In this document: positions 15,982 to 24,246 of the stretch, piece after piece
Layout: every line of letters begins with the position of its first letter
Position numbering within the stretch: position 1 is the stretch's first letter
NCBI GenBank assembly: GCA_034211175.1
Contig: JAXHUH010000215.1
Span: 1 to 43,200, forward strand
Direction of reading: 5' to 3'
Source: JAXHUH01 sp034211175
GTDB lineage: Bacteria; Actinomycetota; Acidimicrobiia; Acidimicrobiales; CAIXPF01
Length of the DNA: 43,200 bases
Notes under the pieces: generated by a model
Database searches by the model: none
Seen by the model: only the letters and a program-made list of their open reading frames with translations
Told to the model about the DNA's origin: nothing
Made by a program: the position numbers and the translations under genes

Positions 15982-16833
15982 TCAGCTGCCGAGCAGCATC
16001 TGGTAGAGCACGTACAGGGCGATGAGCGCGGCGATGCCGAGGAGCACGAGCCCGACCAGTCGCCACGGCCGGGCGATGCGCTTGCGGGGTACGGCGTCGA
16101 TCGCGGCGCCGAGCCGCTCCAGCCCGGAGCGGAAGTCGCCCGACAGGTCGATCGGCGGCCGCTGGGACAGGTACCACGCGAGCTCGGCCGGCAGCTCGGC
16201 CGGTGCGAGCACCACCGGGATCACCGGCGTGCGCTCGCTGCCCGCCAGGTGGACCTCGCGGTGGATCCGCCCCGACCGCCCCGACGCCGGCGACACGACG
16301 AACACCGCGACGTCACACGACCACACGGTGTCGAGGAGCCGGCCGCCCCAGCCGTCGCCGTGCTCGGCTCGGTCGATCCAGACCTGGTGGCCCGCCCGCT
16401 GCAGGTACTGGACGATGCGCTCGGCGTCGCCGCGGTCCGGCCCGGCGTGGCTGACGAGGACGGTGCGGGGCGTCTCGGTCGGCGTGACGTCGACCGGGGT
16501 CTCGGGCAGCACGGGGCCGGGGCGCCCGGCGCCGCCGGTGTCGACGAGCAGCTCGACCGCACCGAGCAGCAGGAGGTCGCCGCGCCGCAGCGCGGCGTGG
16601 GCGACGCGGACGCCGTTCAGGTAGGTGCCGTTCGTCGAGTCGAGGTCGGTGACCTCCCAGCCCTGCTCGGAGTGGCGGATGTGGGCGTGGCGGCCGGAGA
16701 CGTGGGGCGAGGCGATGACGACGTCGCTCGACGGGTCGCGCCCGACGACCGCCTCCTCACCACCGACATCGACCTCGCGTCCCGCGAGCGGCCCGCCGGT
16801 GACGGTGAGCCGGAGCGAGGGGGCGGCGGTCAT
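15982..16833 (-). CDS. FHA-TIR tail-anchored membrane protein
   Basis: 283-aa protein with three modules. Residues ~5-100 are an FHA phosphothreonine-binding domain with the core Gly31-Arg32, Ser46-x-Arg48-His49 and Thr67-Asn68-Gly69 all present. Residues ~123-225 are a TIR_2-type domain (TVLVSHAGPDRGDAERI, GHQVWIDRAEHG, CDVAVFVVSPAS), with Glu193 in HREV at the place of the catalytic Glu of TIR NAD-hydrolases. The last 25 residues are one hydrophobic helix, so both domains should face the cytoplasm. ATG 16833 is chosen; GTG 16869 has no ribosome site, and AGGAG lies 12 nt before the ATG. TIR domains can cleave NAD or act as scaffolds, so enzymatic activity is unproven. It starts a tight operon with a transporter and a NadD-like gene. 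Confidence 0.9.
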   Translation of the reverse strand: MTAAPSLRLTVTGGPLAGREVDVGGEEAVVGRDPSSDVVIASPHVSGRHAHIRHSEQGWEVTDLDSTNGTYLNGVRVAHAALRRGDLLLLGAVELLVDTGGAGRPGPVLPETPVDVTPTETPRTVLVSHAGPDRGDAERIVQYLQRAGHQVWIDRAEHGDGWGGRLLDTVWSCDVAVFVVSPASGRSGRIHREVHLAGSERTPVIPVVLAPAELPAELAWYLSQRPPIDLSGDFRSGLERLGAAIDAVPRKRIARPWRLVGLVLLGIAALIALYVLYQMLLGS

Positions 16834-16892
16834 GTCGACAGCGTGCTCCTGTGCGGGCGTGGGCGCCACGTCAGGACCGTCGCGAAGCCGGG

Positions 16893-16921
16893 TTGCCGGT
16901 TGCGTCTCGGCGTGCGAGCAT
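16893..16921 (+). promoter_or_regulatory. Candidate ilv leader promoter
   Basis: TTGCCG (16893-16898) and GAGCAT (16916-16921) are exactly 17 bp apart, and the expected +1 falls a few bases before the leader-peptide ATG. The hexamers are weak matches. Confidence 0.35.
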
Positions 16922-16931
16922 GTGTCCCAGT

Positions 16932-17051
16932 ATGACCGTGATGAGCCAGCCGCAGGTTGCGGCCCCGGTGACGAGCGATGCGACGACGGCCGCCCCGGCC
17001 CATGCGCGCGCCATCGCCCCCGGGCTCCTCACGCTCGTAGTTCTCATCTAG
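16932..17051 (+). CDS. ilvBNC leader peptide (branched-chain attenuation)
   Basis: Small frame ending APGLLTLVVLI-stop. The last eight residues hold three Leu, two Val, one further Leu and one Ile, i.e. the end products of the pathway controlled downstream. Immediately after the stop come a GC-rich stem that overlaps it (17052-17060 with 17073-17081) and then a perfect intrinsic terminator. This layout is that of ribosome-mediated attenuation known for ilv operons. In-frame starts are available at 16920, 16932, 16938 and 16941; 16932 gives 39 residues and none has a good ribosome site, so the exact N-terminus is uncertain. The peptide itself probably has no other job. Confidence 0.75.
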   Translation: MTVMSQPQVAAPVTSDATTAAPAHARAIAPGLLTLVVLI

Positions 17052-17084
17052 CGCGCCGCGTCCCACATACCACGCAGCGCGCGA

Positions 17085-17117
17085 ACGACCTCCCAGCCGG
17101 GAGGTCGTCGTCGTTTT
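17085..17117 (+). terminator. ilvBNC attenuator hairpin
   Basis: Perfect 10-bp stem ACGACCTCCC/GGGAGGTCGT with loop AGCC (17085-17108), then CGTCG and TTTT. It lies 33 bp after the leader-peptide stop and 87 bp before ilvB. It should end transcription when branched-chain aminoacyl-tRNAs are plentiful. Confidence 0.85.
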
Positions 17118-17203
17118 CGCCCGCAGAACCCCGACCGACCGCCGCCACGCAGACCGCACCTCGAGACCCGCAGCAACGCCATGACGCGAGACCGGAGCCG
17201 ACC

Positions 17204-18982
17204 ATGACCAAGCCAGGAGAGAAGATCGACGGGGGGCGGGCGTTGATCCGCAGCCTCGAGATGGAGGGCGTCGACGTCATCTTCGGCCTCCCCGGTGGCG
17301 CGATCCTCCCGGTGTACGACCCCATCATCGACTCGCCGATCCGCCACATCCTGGTGCGCCACGAGCAGGGCGCGGGCCACATGGCGGAGGGGTACGCCCA
17401 CGCGACCGGCCGCCCGGGCGTGGCGATGGTGACGTCGGGCCCGGCGGCCACGAACATCGTGACCCCGCTGTGCGACGCGTACATGGACTCGGTCCCGATG
17501 GTCGTCATCACCGGCCAGGTCGCCTACGGCGCGATCGGCACCGACGCCTTCCAGGAGTGCGACACCACCGGCATCACGATGGCGGTGACCAAGCACAACT
17601 ACCTGGTCAGCGACCCCCAGGACATCCCGCAGATCGTCCGCGAGGCGTTCCACATCGCCACGACCGGCCGGCCCGGGCCGGTGCTCATCGACGTTCCCAA
17701 GGACATCGTCGACCCGACCAACCCACGCTCGGCGATGGAGTGGTACTGGCCCGACGGCGTCGACCTGCCCGGCTACAAGCCGACCACGAAGGGCCATCCT
17801 CGCCAGATCCGGGAGGCGGCCGAGCTGATCAGCCAGGCGAGCCGGCCGGTGATCTACGCCGGTGGCGGCATCCTCAAGTCCCGGGCCGCGGAGTCGCTGC
17901 GGGCGCTGGCCGAGCTGTGCGGCATCCCCGTGGTGACCACGCTCATGGCCCGGGGCGCGTTCCCCGACAGCCACCCGCTGTGCCTCGGCATGCCGGGCAT
18001 GCACGGCAACTACACCGCGATCACGGCGATGCAGGAGTCGGACCTGCTGATCACGCTCGGCGCCCGCTTCGACGACCGGGTCACCGGCAAGCTCGACGGG
18101 TTCGCCCCCGACGCCAAGGTCGTCCACGTCGACATCGACCCGGCCGAGCTCGGCAAGGTCCGCACGCCGACCGTCCCGATCGTCGGCGACTGCCGCTACG
18201 TGATCGACGAGCTCGTCGACATCCTCACCAAGCGCGGTGGTGCGCAGGCCCAGGCGAGCCGGGACGCGTGGCGCTCGAAGATCAGCGGCTGGCAGGAGCG
18301 CTTCCCGCTCACCTACGAGCCTTCCGACGGCCGCGACGGCTACGTGAAGCCCCAGCACGTCATCGAGCGGCTCCGCGACCTCAGCCCGCCCGACACGATC
18401 GTCGCCTCCGGCGTCGGCCAGCACCAGATGTGGACCAGCCAGTACTGGCGCTTCGACCACCCCTACACCTGGGTCAACTCCGGCGGCCTCGGCACCATGG
18501 GCTTCTCGGTGCCCGCGGCAATCGGCGCCAAGGTCGGCATGCCCGACCGCACGGTCTGGGCGGTCGACGGCGACGGCTGCTTCCAGATGACGGCCCAGGA
18601 GCTGGTCACCGCGGCCAGTGAGCGCATCCCGGTCAAGATCGCCCTGCTGAACAACGCGTACCTCGGCATGGTCCGCCAGTGGCAGGAGATGTTCTACGAG
18701 GAGCGCTACTCCGAGGTCTACCTCTCGCCCGACCTGCCCGACTACGTGAAGTGGGCCGAGGCGATGGGCTGCGAGGCGTTGCGCATCGAGTCGCCCGAGG
18801 AGATCGACCCGGCGATCGAGAAGGCCAACGAGATCGACGACCGCCCCGTCGTCCTCGAGTTCCGCACCGACGCCCGCGAGAAGGTGTTCCCGATGGTCCC
18901 GTCCGGCAAGACCAACAGCGACGTCGTCGTCGACCCGTCCCAGGCGGACGACCTCGAGCGCGATCGGGGGTCGGTCCAGTGA
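17204..18982 (+). CDS. ilvB: Acetolactate synthase large (catalytic) subunit
   Basis: First common step of valine, leucine and isoleucine synthesis: condensation of two pyruvates, or pyruvate with 2-ketobutyrate. The 592-aa length is standard. The catalytic Glu54 lies in RHEQGAGHMAEGYA; the central domain binds FAD (LGARFDDRVTG, VHVDIDPAE); and ThDP binding uses GDGCFQMTAQELVTA (near 455) with ALLNNAYLGMVRQWQ. ATG 17204 has GGAG six bases upstream and fits homologues; the frame is open further upstream but only through the leader region. It overlaps ilvN by four bases (GTGA). Expression should be set by the leader peptide and attenuator just upstream. The cytoplasmic holoenzyme requires IlvN. 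Confidence 0.98.
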   Translation: MTKPGEKIDGGRALIRSLEMEGVDVIFGLPGGAILPVYDPIIDSPIRHILVRHEQGAGHMAEGYAHATGRPGVAMVTSGPAATNIVTPLCDAYMDSVPMVVITGQVAYGAIGTDAFQECDTTGITMAVTKHNYLVSDPQDIPQIVREAFHIATTGRPGPVLIDVPKDIVDPTNPRSAMEWYWPDGVDLPGYKPTTKGHPRQIREAAELISQASRPVIYAGGGILKSRAAESLRALAELCGIPVVTTLMARGAFPDSHPLCLGMPGMHGNYTAITAMQESDLLITLGARFDDRVTGKLDGFAPDAKVVHVDIDPAELGKVRTPTVPIVGDCRYVIDELVDILTKRGGAQAQASRDAWRSKISGWQERFPLTYEPSDGRDGYVKPQHVIERLRDLSPPDTIVASGVGQHQMWTSQYWRFDHPYTWVNSGGLGTMGFSVPAAIGAKVGMPDRTVWAVDGDGCFQMTAQELVTAASERIPVKIALLNNAYLGMVRQWQEMFYEERYSEVYLSPDLPDYVKWAEAMGCEALRIESPEEIDPAIEKANEIDDRPVVLEFRTDAREKVFPMVPSGKTNSDVVVDPSQADDLERDRGSVQ

Positions 18983-19506
18983 GCCGCGACCCCCGCGCCC
19001 AGCACCACACGCTCGTCGTCCTCGTCGAGAACAAGGCCGGCGTGCTCGCCCGGGTCGCCGGGCTGTTCGCCCGCCGCGGGTTCAACATCACCTCGCTCGC
19101 CGTCGCACCGACCGACGACGAGAGCTTCAGCCGCATCACGATCGTGGTCGACGCCCGCGATGCGCCGATCGAGCAGATCACCAAGCAGCTGTTCAAGCTG
19201 ATCAACGTCGTCAAGATCCAGGAGCTGGCGCCCCACGAGGCCGTCGCGCGCGAGCTCATGCTCGTGACCGTGCGGGCCGACGCCCAGGGCCGGGCCGCCG
19301 TCCTCGAGCTGGTCGGCATCTTCGGTGCCGACGTCCTCAACGTCGGGACCAACGACATCATGATCAGCCTCGACGGCTCGCCGGCGAAGCTCGACGACTT
19401 CGAGGACCTGCTCCGCCCCCTCGGCATCTCGGCCATCCAACGCACCGGCCGGGTGGCGCTCCCGAAGCTCGACCGCTCCGACACCCGGCTCCGCTCGGTC
19501 GGCTGA
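18979..19506 (+). CDS. ilvN: Acetolactate synthase small (regulatory) subunit
   Basis: 175-aa regulatory subunit that activates IlvB and transmits valine feedback inhibition. The N-terminal ACT domain is clear (HTLVVLVENKAGVLARVAGLF, FNITSLAVAPTDD), followed by LFKLINVVKIQEL and the C-terminal domain with REL(M)LVTVRAD and LEFVG-like LELVGIFGA. GTG 18979 overlaps the ilvB stop, with a G-rich site upstream; this is a typical coupled arrangement. The name IlvN or IlvH is interchangeable for this family. A 161-bp gap to ilvC contains TAGTGT and GC-rich inverted repeats, so ilvC may also have its own promoter. Confidence 0.97.
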   Translation: MSRDPRAQHHTLVVLVENKAGVLARVAGLFARRGFNITSLAVAPTDDESFSRITIVVDARDAPIEQITKQLFKLINVVKIQELAPHEAVARELMLVTVRADAQGRAAVLELVGIFGADVLNVGTNDIMISLDGSPAKLDDFEDLLRPLGISAIQRTGRVALPKLDRSDTRLRSVG

Positions 19507-19667
19507 ACGAGCGGTCTCCCGACGGCGCCCGTTGCGGCCGGTAGTGTCACCGCCGGCCTGAACGGGCTCCACCCGTTGCGGGCCGCCGGCCGGCAACCCG
19601 CACCGACCATCGCCGGAGGGCGCGCCCGGCCGAGCGCGCGAGAGCACCACGCACGAGAGGAAGTCCA

Positions 19668-20702
<1,035 letters not shown>

Positions 20703-20735
20703 CCCTGCCACCACCCCGGTTCCGCCCCTGAACGG

Positions 20736-20788
20736 CGAACTGGCGTGGTTCTCTGCTCTGTCGGCCGTCGTTTCCCCACGCCAGTTGG
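20736..20788. repeat. Dispersed palindromic repeat, family 1, copy A
   Basis: 53-bp element with perfect 11-bp inverted arms (20738-20748 and 20776-20786) and a 27-nt loop. The reverse complement of 37741-37793 matches it at all but about five positions, including 23 of 27 in the loop. It lies in the gap between ilvC and the R2lox gene and may also act as the ilvC terminator. Confidence 0.85.
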
Positions 20789-20902
20789 TGGCCGGCGTGC
20801 TCGCACCGGCGTCGCGGTGGGCTCGGGCCCGCCCGGCGCCGGTGGCGCGCCCGGGCCGCGGTCGTGCCGCTGCGAATCCCGAACCCTGAACGGTTCCTGG
20901 CG

Positions 20903-20964
20903 TACGGTGTAAGGGCTGGACATACGACGTAAGGGCAGCGGTACGATTCGGTCAGACAGTCTGA
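20903..20964 (+). promoter_or_regulatory. R2lox promoter with direct repeats and +1 palindrome
   Basis: TGGACA (20917-20922) and TACGAT (20942-20947) resemble -35 and -10 boxes with a 19-bp spacer. Two near-identical 14-bp direct repeats (20903-20916, 20923-20936) are exactly 20 bp apart and flank the -35. The palindrome TCAGACAGTCTGA (20952-20964) covers the expected +1, a classic repressor position. Confidence 0.5.
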
Positions 20965-20980
20965 GGGAGGATCGAGCAAC

Positions 20981-21970
20981 GTGACCGAGATCGACGCGAT
21001 CGTGTCGCCGGACCTGCGCCGCAAGGCCAGTGAGTGGACCTCGCCGAAGGGCCTGCATCGCGAGAGCGTGCCCATGCGGCTGTGGGAGAAGGCCAAGAAG
21101 GGCTTCTGGGACCCGGCCGACCTGGACTTCAGGCAGGACCGGGCCGACTGGGAGGCGATGGACCTGGAGACCCGCATCTCCGTCTTCCGGCTCGCCCGGG
21201 GGTTCATGGTGGGCGAGGAGGGCGTCACCCTGGACATCCTCCCGCTGATGATGGGCCTGAGCGACCAGGGCCGCCTCGAGGAGGTCATGTACCTCTCGAC
21301 CTTCGCGATGGAGGAGGCGAAGCACGTCGACTTCTTCCGCCTCTGGTTCGACGAGACCGGCGTGGACGACGCCGAGATGAACGAGATCCTCGTGGAGCGG
21401 GCCCGCGCCCGCGGCGTGGAGATCGACATGGAGCGCGACGAGGGCATGTTCGAGTCCGAGCTGCCCAAGGCGATGCGCGCCGCGGCCAGCGGCGACGACG
21501 CCCTCATCCTCAACGCCTCGGTGACCTACAACCAGTTCGTCGAGGGCTGCCTGGCGCTGTCGGGCTACACGCAGTGGAGCGAGATCTTCGGCGCCTTCGG
21601 CGTGCTCCCCGGGCTCCAGGAGGGCCTGCGCCTGATCCGCAAGGACGAGGGCCGTCACATCACCTACGGCACGTACCTGTGCCAGCGCATCCTCGCCTCG
21701 CGTCCCGAGCTGCTCGACCAGGCGACGAGCCGGCTCGCCGAGCTGCGGGACATGTACTTCTCCGTCGAGGTGCCTGCGGAGGAGCTGGACGAGACCAGCC
21801 CGTCCGACCAGGTCATCCTCGACTTCCGGAACAAGGTCGCCGAGCAGGTGAGCCGCCGGACCAAGGTCCTCGAGAAGGCGGCGGGCATGTCGCCCGAGGA
21901 GGTCGTGACCTCCGAGAGCGCCGAGCAGGCCGAGTTCGAGTTGGCGCTCGCAGCCACCGGCGGCGGCTGA
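20981..21970 (+). CDS. R2-like ligand-binding oxidase (Mn/Fe, ferritin-like)
   Basis: 329-aa ferritin-like di-metal protein of the R2lox family, related to the ribonucleotide reductase R2 subunit but with a bound fatty-acid-like ligand. All six metal ligands are in register: Glu79, Glu112 and His115 (MEEAKH), Glu188, Glu223 and His226 (KDEGRH). The residues that form the Val-Tyr cross-link in characterised members are Val82 and Tyr183 here. Relative to the known numbering there is an insertion of about 11 residues between the second and third helices. GTG 20981 has a strong GGGAGG site. The physiological reaction of the family is not settled; oxidation of a lipid or other hydrophobic substrate is suspected. 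It has its own promoter with repeats and a palindrome. Confidence 0.93.
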   Translation: MTEIDAIVSPDLRRKASEWTSPKGLHRESVPMRLWEKAKKGFWDPADLDFRQDRADWEAMDLETRISVFRLARGFMVGEEGVTLDILPLMMGLSDQGRLEEVMYLSTFAMEEAKHVDFFRLWFDETGVDDAEMNEILVERARARGVEIDMERDEGMFESELPKAMRAAASGDDALILNASVTYNQFVEGCLALSGYTQWSEIFGAFGVLPGLQEGLRLIRKDEGRHITYGTYLCQRILASRPELLDQATSRLAELRDMYFSVEVPAEELDETSPSDQVILDFRNKVAEQVSRRTKVLEKAAGMSPEEVVTSESAEQAEFELALAATGGG

Positions 21971-22004
21971 GCCGAGATCGCCGGCAACCGGCGAGACGAA
22001 CCGT

Positions 22005-22033
22005 GCGACGCCCGCCCTCGTGGCGGGTGTCGC
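22005..22033 (+). terminator. Hairpin after the R2lox gene
   Basis: Arms 22005-22016 and 22022-22033 form 12 pairs, one of them G.T, with a 5-nt loop. It begins 35 bp past the stop codon; a second small GC hairpin follows at about 22044. Confidence 0.6.
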
Positions 22034-22117
22034 CGCGTCCGGGCCCGCTCGCGGGCACGGGTTCGGCCGGCGTTCACCCGGTGTTGGCTGTCACGTAACG
22101 GAGATCGGCCGCGCCGA

Positions 22118-22123
22118 TAGCGT
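22118..22123 (+). promoter_or_regulatory. -10-like TAGCGT before the LamG/VanZ-like gene
   Basis: The hexamer ends three bases before GTG 22127 and six before GTG 22130, with no ribosome site. The second distance matches the other leaderless candidates in this window. Confidence 0.45.
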
Positions 22124-22126
22124 GAC

Positions 22127-23128
22127 GTGGTGAACGTCCTCACCCGGCTCTCGGCGCTGCAGCGGCGGGCGCTCCTGCTGGCCGTGGCCGTCGTCGGCGC
22201 CCTCGTCCTCCAGTCGTGGCTGCCCTTCGACGCCGAGCTGCCGCTGTTCCGCCGGACCGAGCCGGTGCGGACGACGAACGGGACGATCGTGCTCGACGGG
22301 CGGGCCGTGCTCGAGAGCGACGACGCCCCGGACTGGCTCCGGGGGGCCCGGTCCGGCGGGGAGATCCACGTCGACCTGGAGGTCCGGCCCTCGACGTGGC
22401 GCCAGGGCGGCCCGGCGCGGATCCTGACCGTGAGCGACGGCACCCGCCGGTCGGACCTCATGATCGGCCAGAACGAGACCGACCTCGTCGTCCGCCTGCG
22501 TCATCCCGGCTCCGACGACAACGGCGAGCCGGGCTGGTCGGTGCGGGGCGCGCTGACCCCCGACGTGTGGCACACGGTGTCCTTGACCGTGTTGCGTGGC
22601 GACCTGACCGTCACGGTCGACGGGGAGCGCGTGATCGACGAGGACCTCGGGTCACACCTCCCGCTCGCCGGCTGGGACCCGGGCTACACGGTCGCGCTCG
22701 GTGACGAGCCGGTCGGCGAGCGCGGCTGGTCGGGCGAGATCCGCCGCGCCGTCGTGTCCTCGCCGAGTGGCACCAGCAACCTGCTCGGCACCGGCGAGCT
22801 CGACCCGGGCACCGGCGAGATCGTCCGCTCCCGGGTGCGCACGTTCCCGACCACCTCGGCCGGCGACCCGGCGTTGATCACGTTGGCCCGCCTCCTCAGC
22901 TTCGCTCCCGTCGGCGCCGCCGCCCACCTGCTGTGGCGCCGCTGGCGTCGCACCGGCCTCGCGGTCGTGGTCGTGGCCACCGGCCTCACGGCCGGCAAGC
23001 TGTTCATCGCCGGGCGACATCCGCTCCTGGCCGACGTGCTCGTCGGCGTCGTGGGCGGCTTCTGTGGGGCGCTGGCAGCCGCGCTGTGGATCCGCTGGCG
23101 GCGGACCCACGCCCACGCCCGCATCTGA
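22127..23128 (+). CDS. VanZ-like membrane protein interrupted by a LamG/concanavalin-type domain
   Basis: 333-aa protein with one N-terminal membrane helix (residues ~14-28, ALLLAVAVVGALVLQSWLPF), an extracytoplasmic beta-sandwich of ~180 residues, and C-terminal membrane helices (from ~250). The middle looks like a LamG/concanavalin A-like lectin domain (EIHVDLEVRPSTW, ARILTVSDG, WHTVSLTVLRGDLTVTVDGE), which commonly binds glycans. The last part, with GKLFIAGRHPLLADVLVGVVGGFCGALA, resembles the VanZ family core, and SWLPFDAELP resembles its first segment, so the lectin domain seems inserted in a VanZ-like scaffold. Two adjacent GTG codons are possible starts; TAGCGT six bases before the second favours a leaderless start at 22130. 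Function unknown, envelope-associated. Confidence 0.8.
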   Translation: MVNVLTRLSALQRRALLLAVAVVGALVLQSWLPFDAELPLFRRTEPVRTTNGTIVLDGRAVLESDDAPDWLRGARSGGEIHVDLEVRPSTWRQGGPARILTVSDGTRRSDLMIGQNETDLVVRLRHPGSDDNGEPGWSVRGALTPDVWHTVSLTVLRGDLTVTVDGERVIDEDLGSHLPLAGWDPGYTVALGDEPVGERGWSGEIRRAVVSSPSGTSNLLGTGELDPGTGEIVRSRVRTFPTTSAGDPALITLARLLSFAPVGAAAHLLWRRWRRTGLAVVVVATGLTAGKLFIAGRHPLLADVLVGVVGGFCGALAAALWIRWRRTHAHARI

Positions 23129-23152
23129 GGCCCACCCCGCCCGGGCCGGCGA

Positions 23153-24022
23153 TCATCCCGCCATCCAGCCGGTGTCGGTGAGCACCCGGTGGGTGCGCTC
23201 GAGGGCACTGAGGTGGCCGGCGGCGTCGAGTCCGGCGCCCAGGGTGCGCATGCACAGGTGGGTCACGCCCTGCTCCGCCCACGCCCCCACGGTGGCCAGC
23301 CACTCGGCCTCACCGACGCCCACCGCGGCGACGCTGGCCTCGCCGCCGATGTCGCCGGGGTCGCGGCCCGCCTCGGTGGCGAGGGACTCGATCCGTCGGC
23401 GCATGCCGGCGTAGGCCTCGGGCTCGCACAGCGCGAACCAGCCGTCGCCGTGGTGGGCGATGCGCCGGAGGACGGGCTCCGACAGCTCGACCCCGCCGCC
23501 GACCCACTGGGGGATCGGGCGCTGCACCGGCAACGGGTCGATCCCGACCCGGTCGAGGTCATCGAACTCGCCGGTGAAGCTCACCTCGGGCTCCGTCCAC
23601 AGCCGGCGCAGGAGCGCCATCTGCTCGCTGCACCGCCGTCCCCGGGTGGAGAAGTCGACCCCGAGCGCCCGGTACTCGTCGCGGTCGAAGCCGACCCCGA
23701 CGCCGAGGCGCAGACGCCCGCCGGACAACACGTCGATCTCGGCCGCCTGCTTGGCGACGAGCGCGGTCTGGCGGGCGGGAAGGATGAGGATCGACGGCAC
23801 GAGCCCGATCCGCTCGGTCTTGCCGGCGAGGAACGCCAGGAACGTCAAGGGTTCGTGGAGATGGCCCGAGTCACGGCGGACGATCTGCTCGGGGATGCGC
23901 AGGTGGGTGAAGCCGAGCGCCTCGGCCCGGGTCGCGAAGTCGACGATGGCGCCGATGTCGTCGGTGAGCTCACGGACCGGCAGGGAGATGCCGATCCTCG
24001 GTCGGGTTGGGGCTGCGGGCAC
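23153..24022 (-). CDS. LLM-class (luciferase-like) F420-dependent-type oxidoreductase
   Basis: 289-aa TIM-barrel protein of the bacterial luciferase-like superfamily, most similar in layout to actinobacterial F420-dependent subgroups. Visible marks are IGISLPVRELTDDIGAIVDFA, GFTHLRIPEQ, the strand RIGLVPSILILPARQTALVAKQAAEID, LSGGRLRLGVGVGFDRDEY, and IPQWVGGG. GTG 24022 follows a GGAGG site by six bases. F420 rather than FMN is inferred from subfamily and from the likely actinobacterial host. Substrate unknown. It is convergent with the LamG/VanZ-like gene; the 224-bp region upstream carries no recognised gene. Confidence 0.9.
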   Translation of the reverse strand: MPAAPTRPRIGISLPVRELTDDIGAIVDFATRAEALGFTHLRIPEQIVRRDSGHLHEPLTFLAFLAGKTERIGLVPSILILPARQTALVAKQAAEIDVLSGGRLRLGVGVGFDRDEYRALGVDFSTRGRRCSEQMALLRRLWTEPEVSFTGEFDDLDRVGIDPLPVQRPIPQWVGGGVELSEPVLRRIAHHGDGWFALCEPEAYAGMRRRIESLATEAGRDPGDIGGEASVAAVGVGEAEWLATVGAWAEQGVTHLCMRTLGAGLDAAGHLSALERTHRVLTDTGWMAG

Positions 24023-24246
24023 GGTGCGCCTCCGTGGTTCGGCGGGAACGTGGCGGGTGCCGACGGCGTCGCCACGCCGATCATGATCGCGGCCGGTCGC
24101 AGCCTGCGACGGCTGACGGTCGGTCGCCGGTGCTCACGCCCGGGTGGCGGGGACCGGACGCGCCGGTGCCGCCAGCGACGAGACGCTGGTGGCCCGGGTC
24201 CGGTCGGTGACGGGCGGGCGGCGCCGCCGAGTGTGACGTGGCCGGA

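Noticed and set aside
17002..17040. Alternative ilv leader peptide in another frame
   Set aside because: It is short and encodes mainly Pro, Ser and Arg, with no branched-chain codons.
17048..18460. Long minus-strand frame antisense to ilvB
   Set aside because: No ribosome site and no recognisable domain; ilvB on the plus strand is unambiguous.
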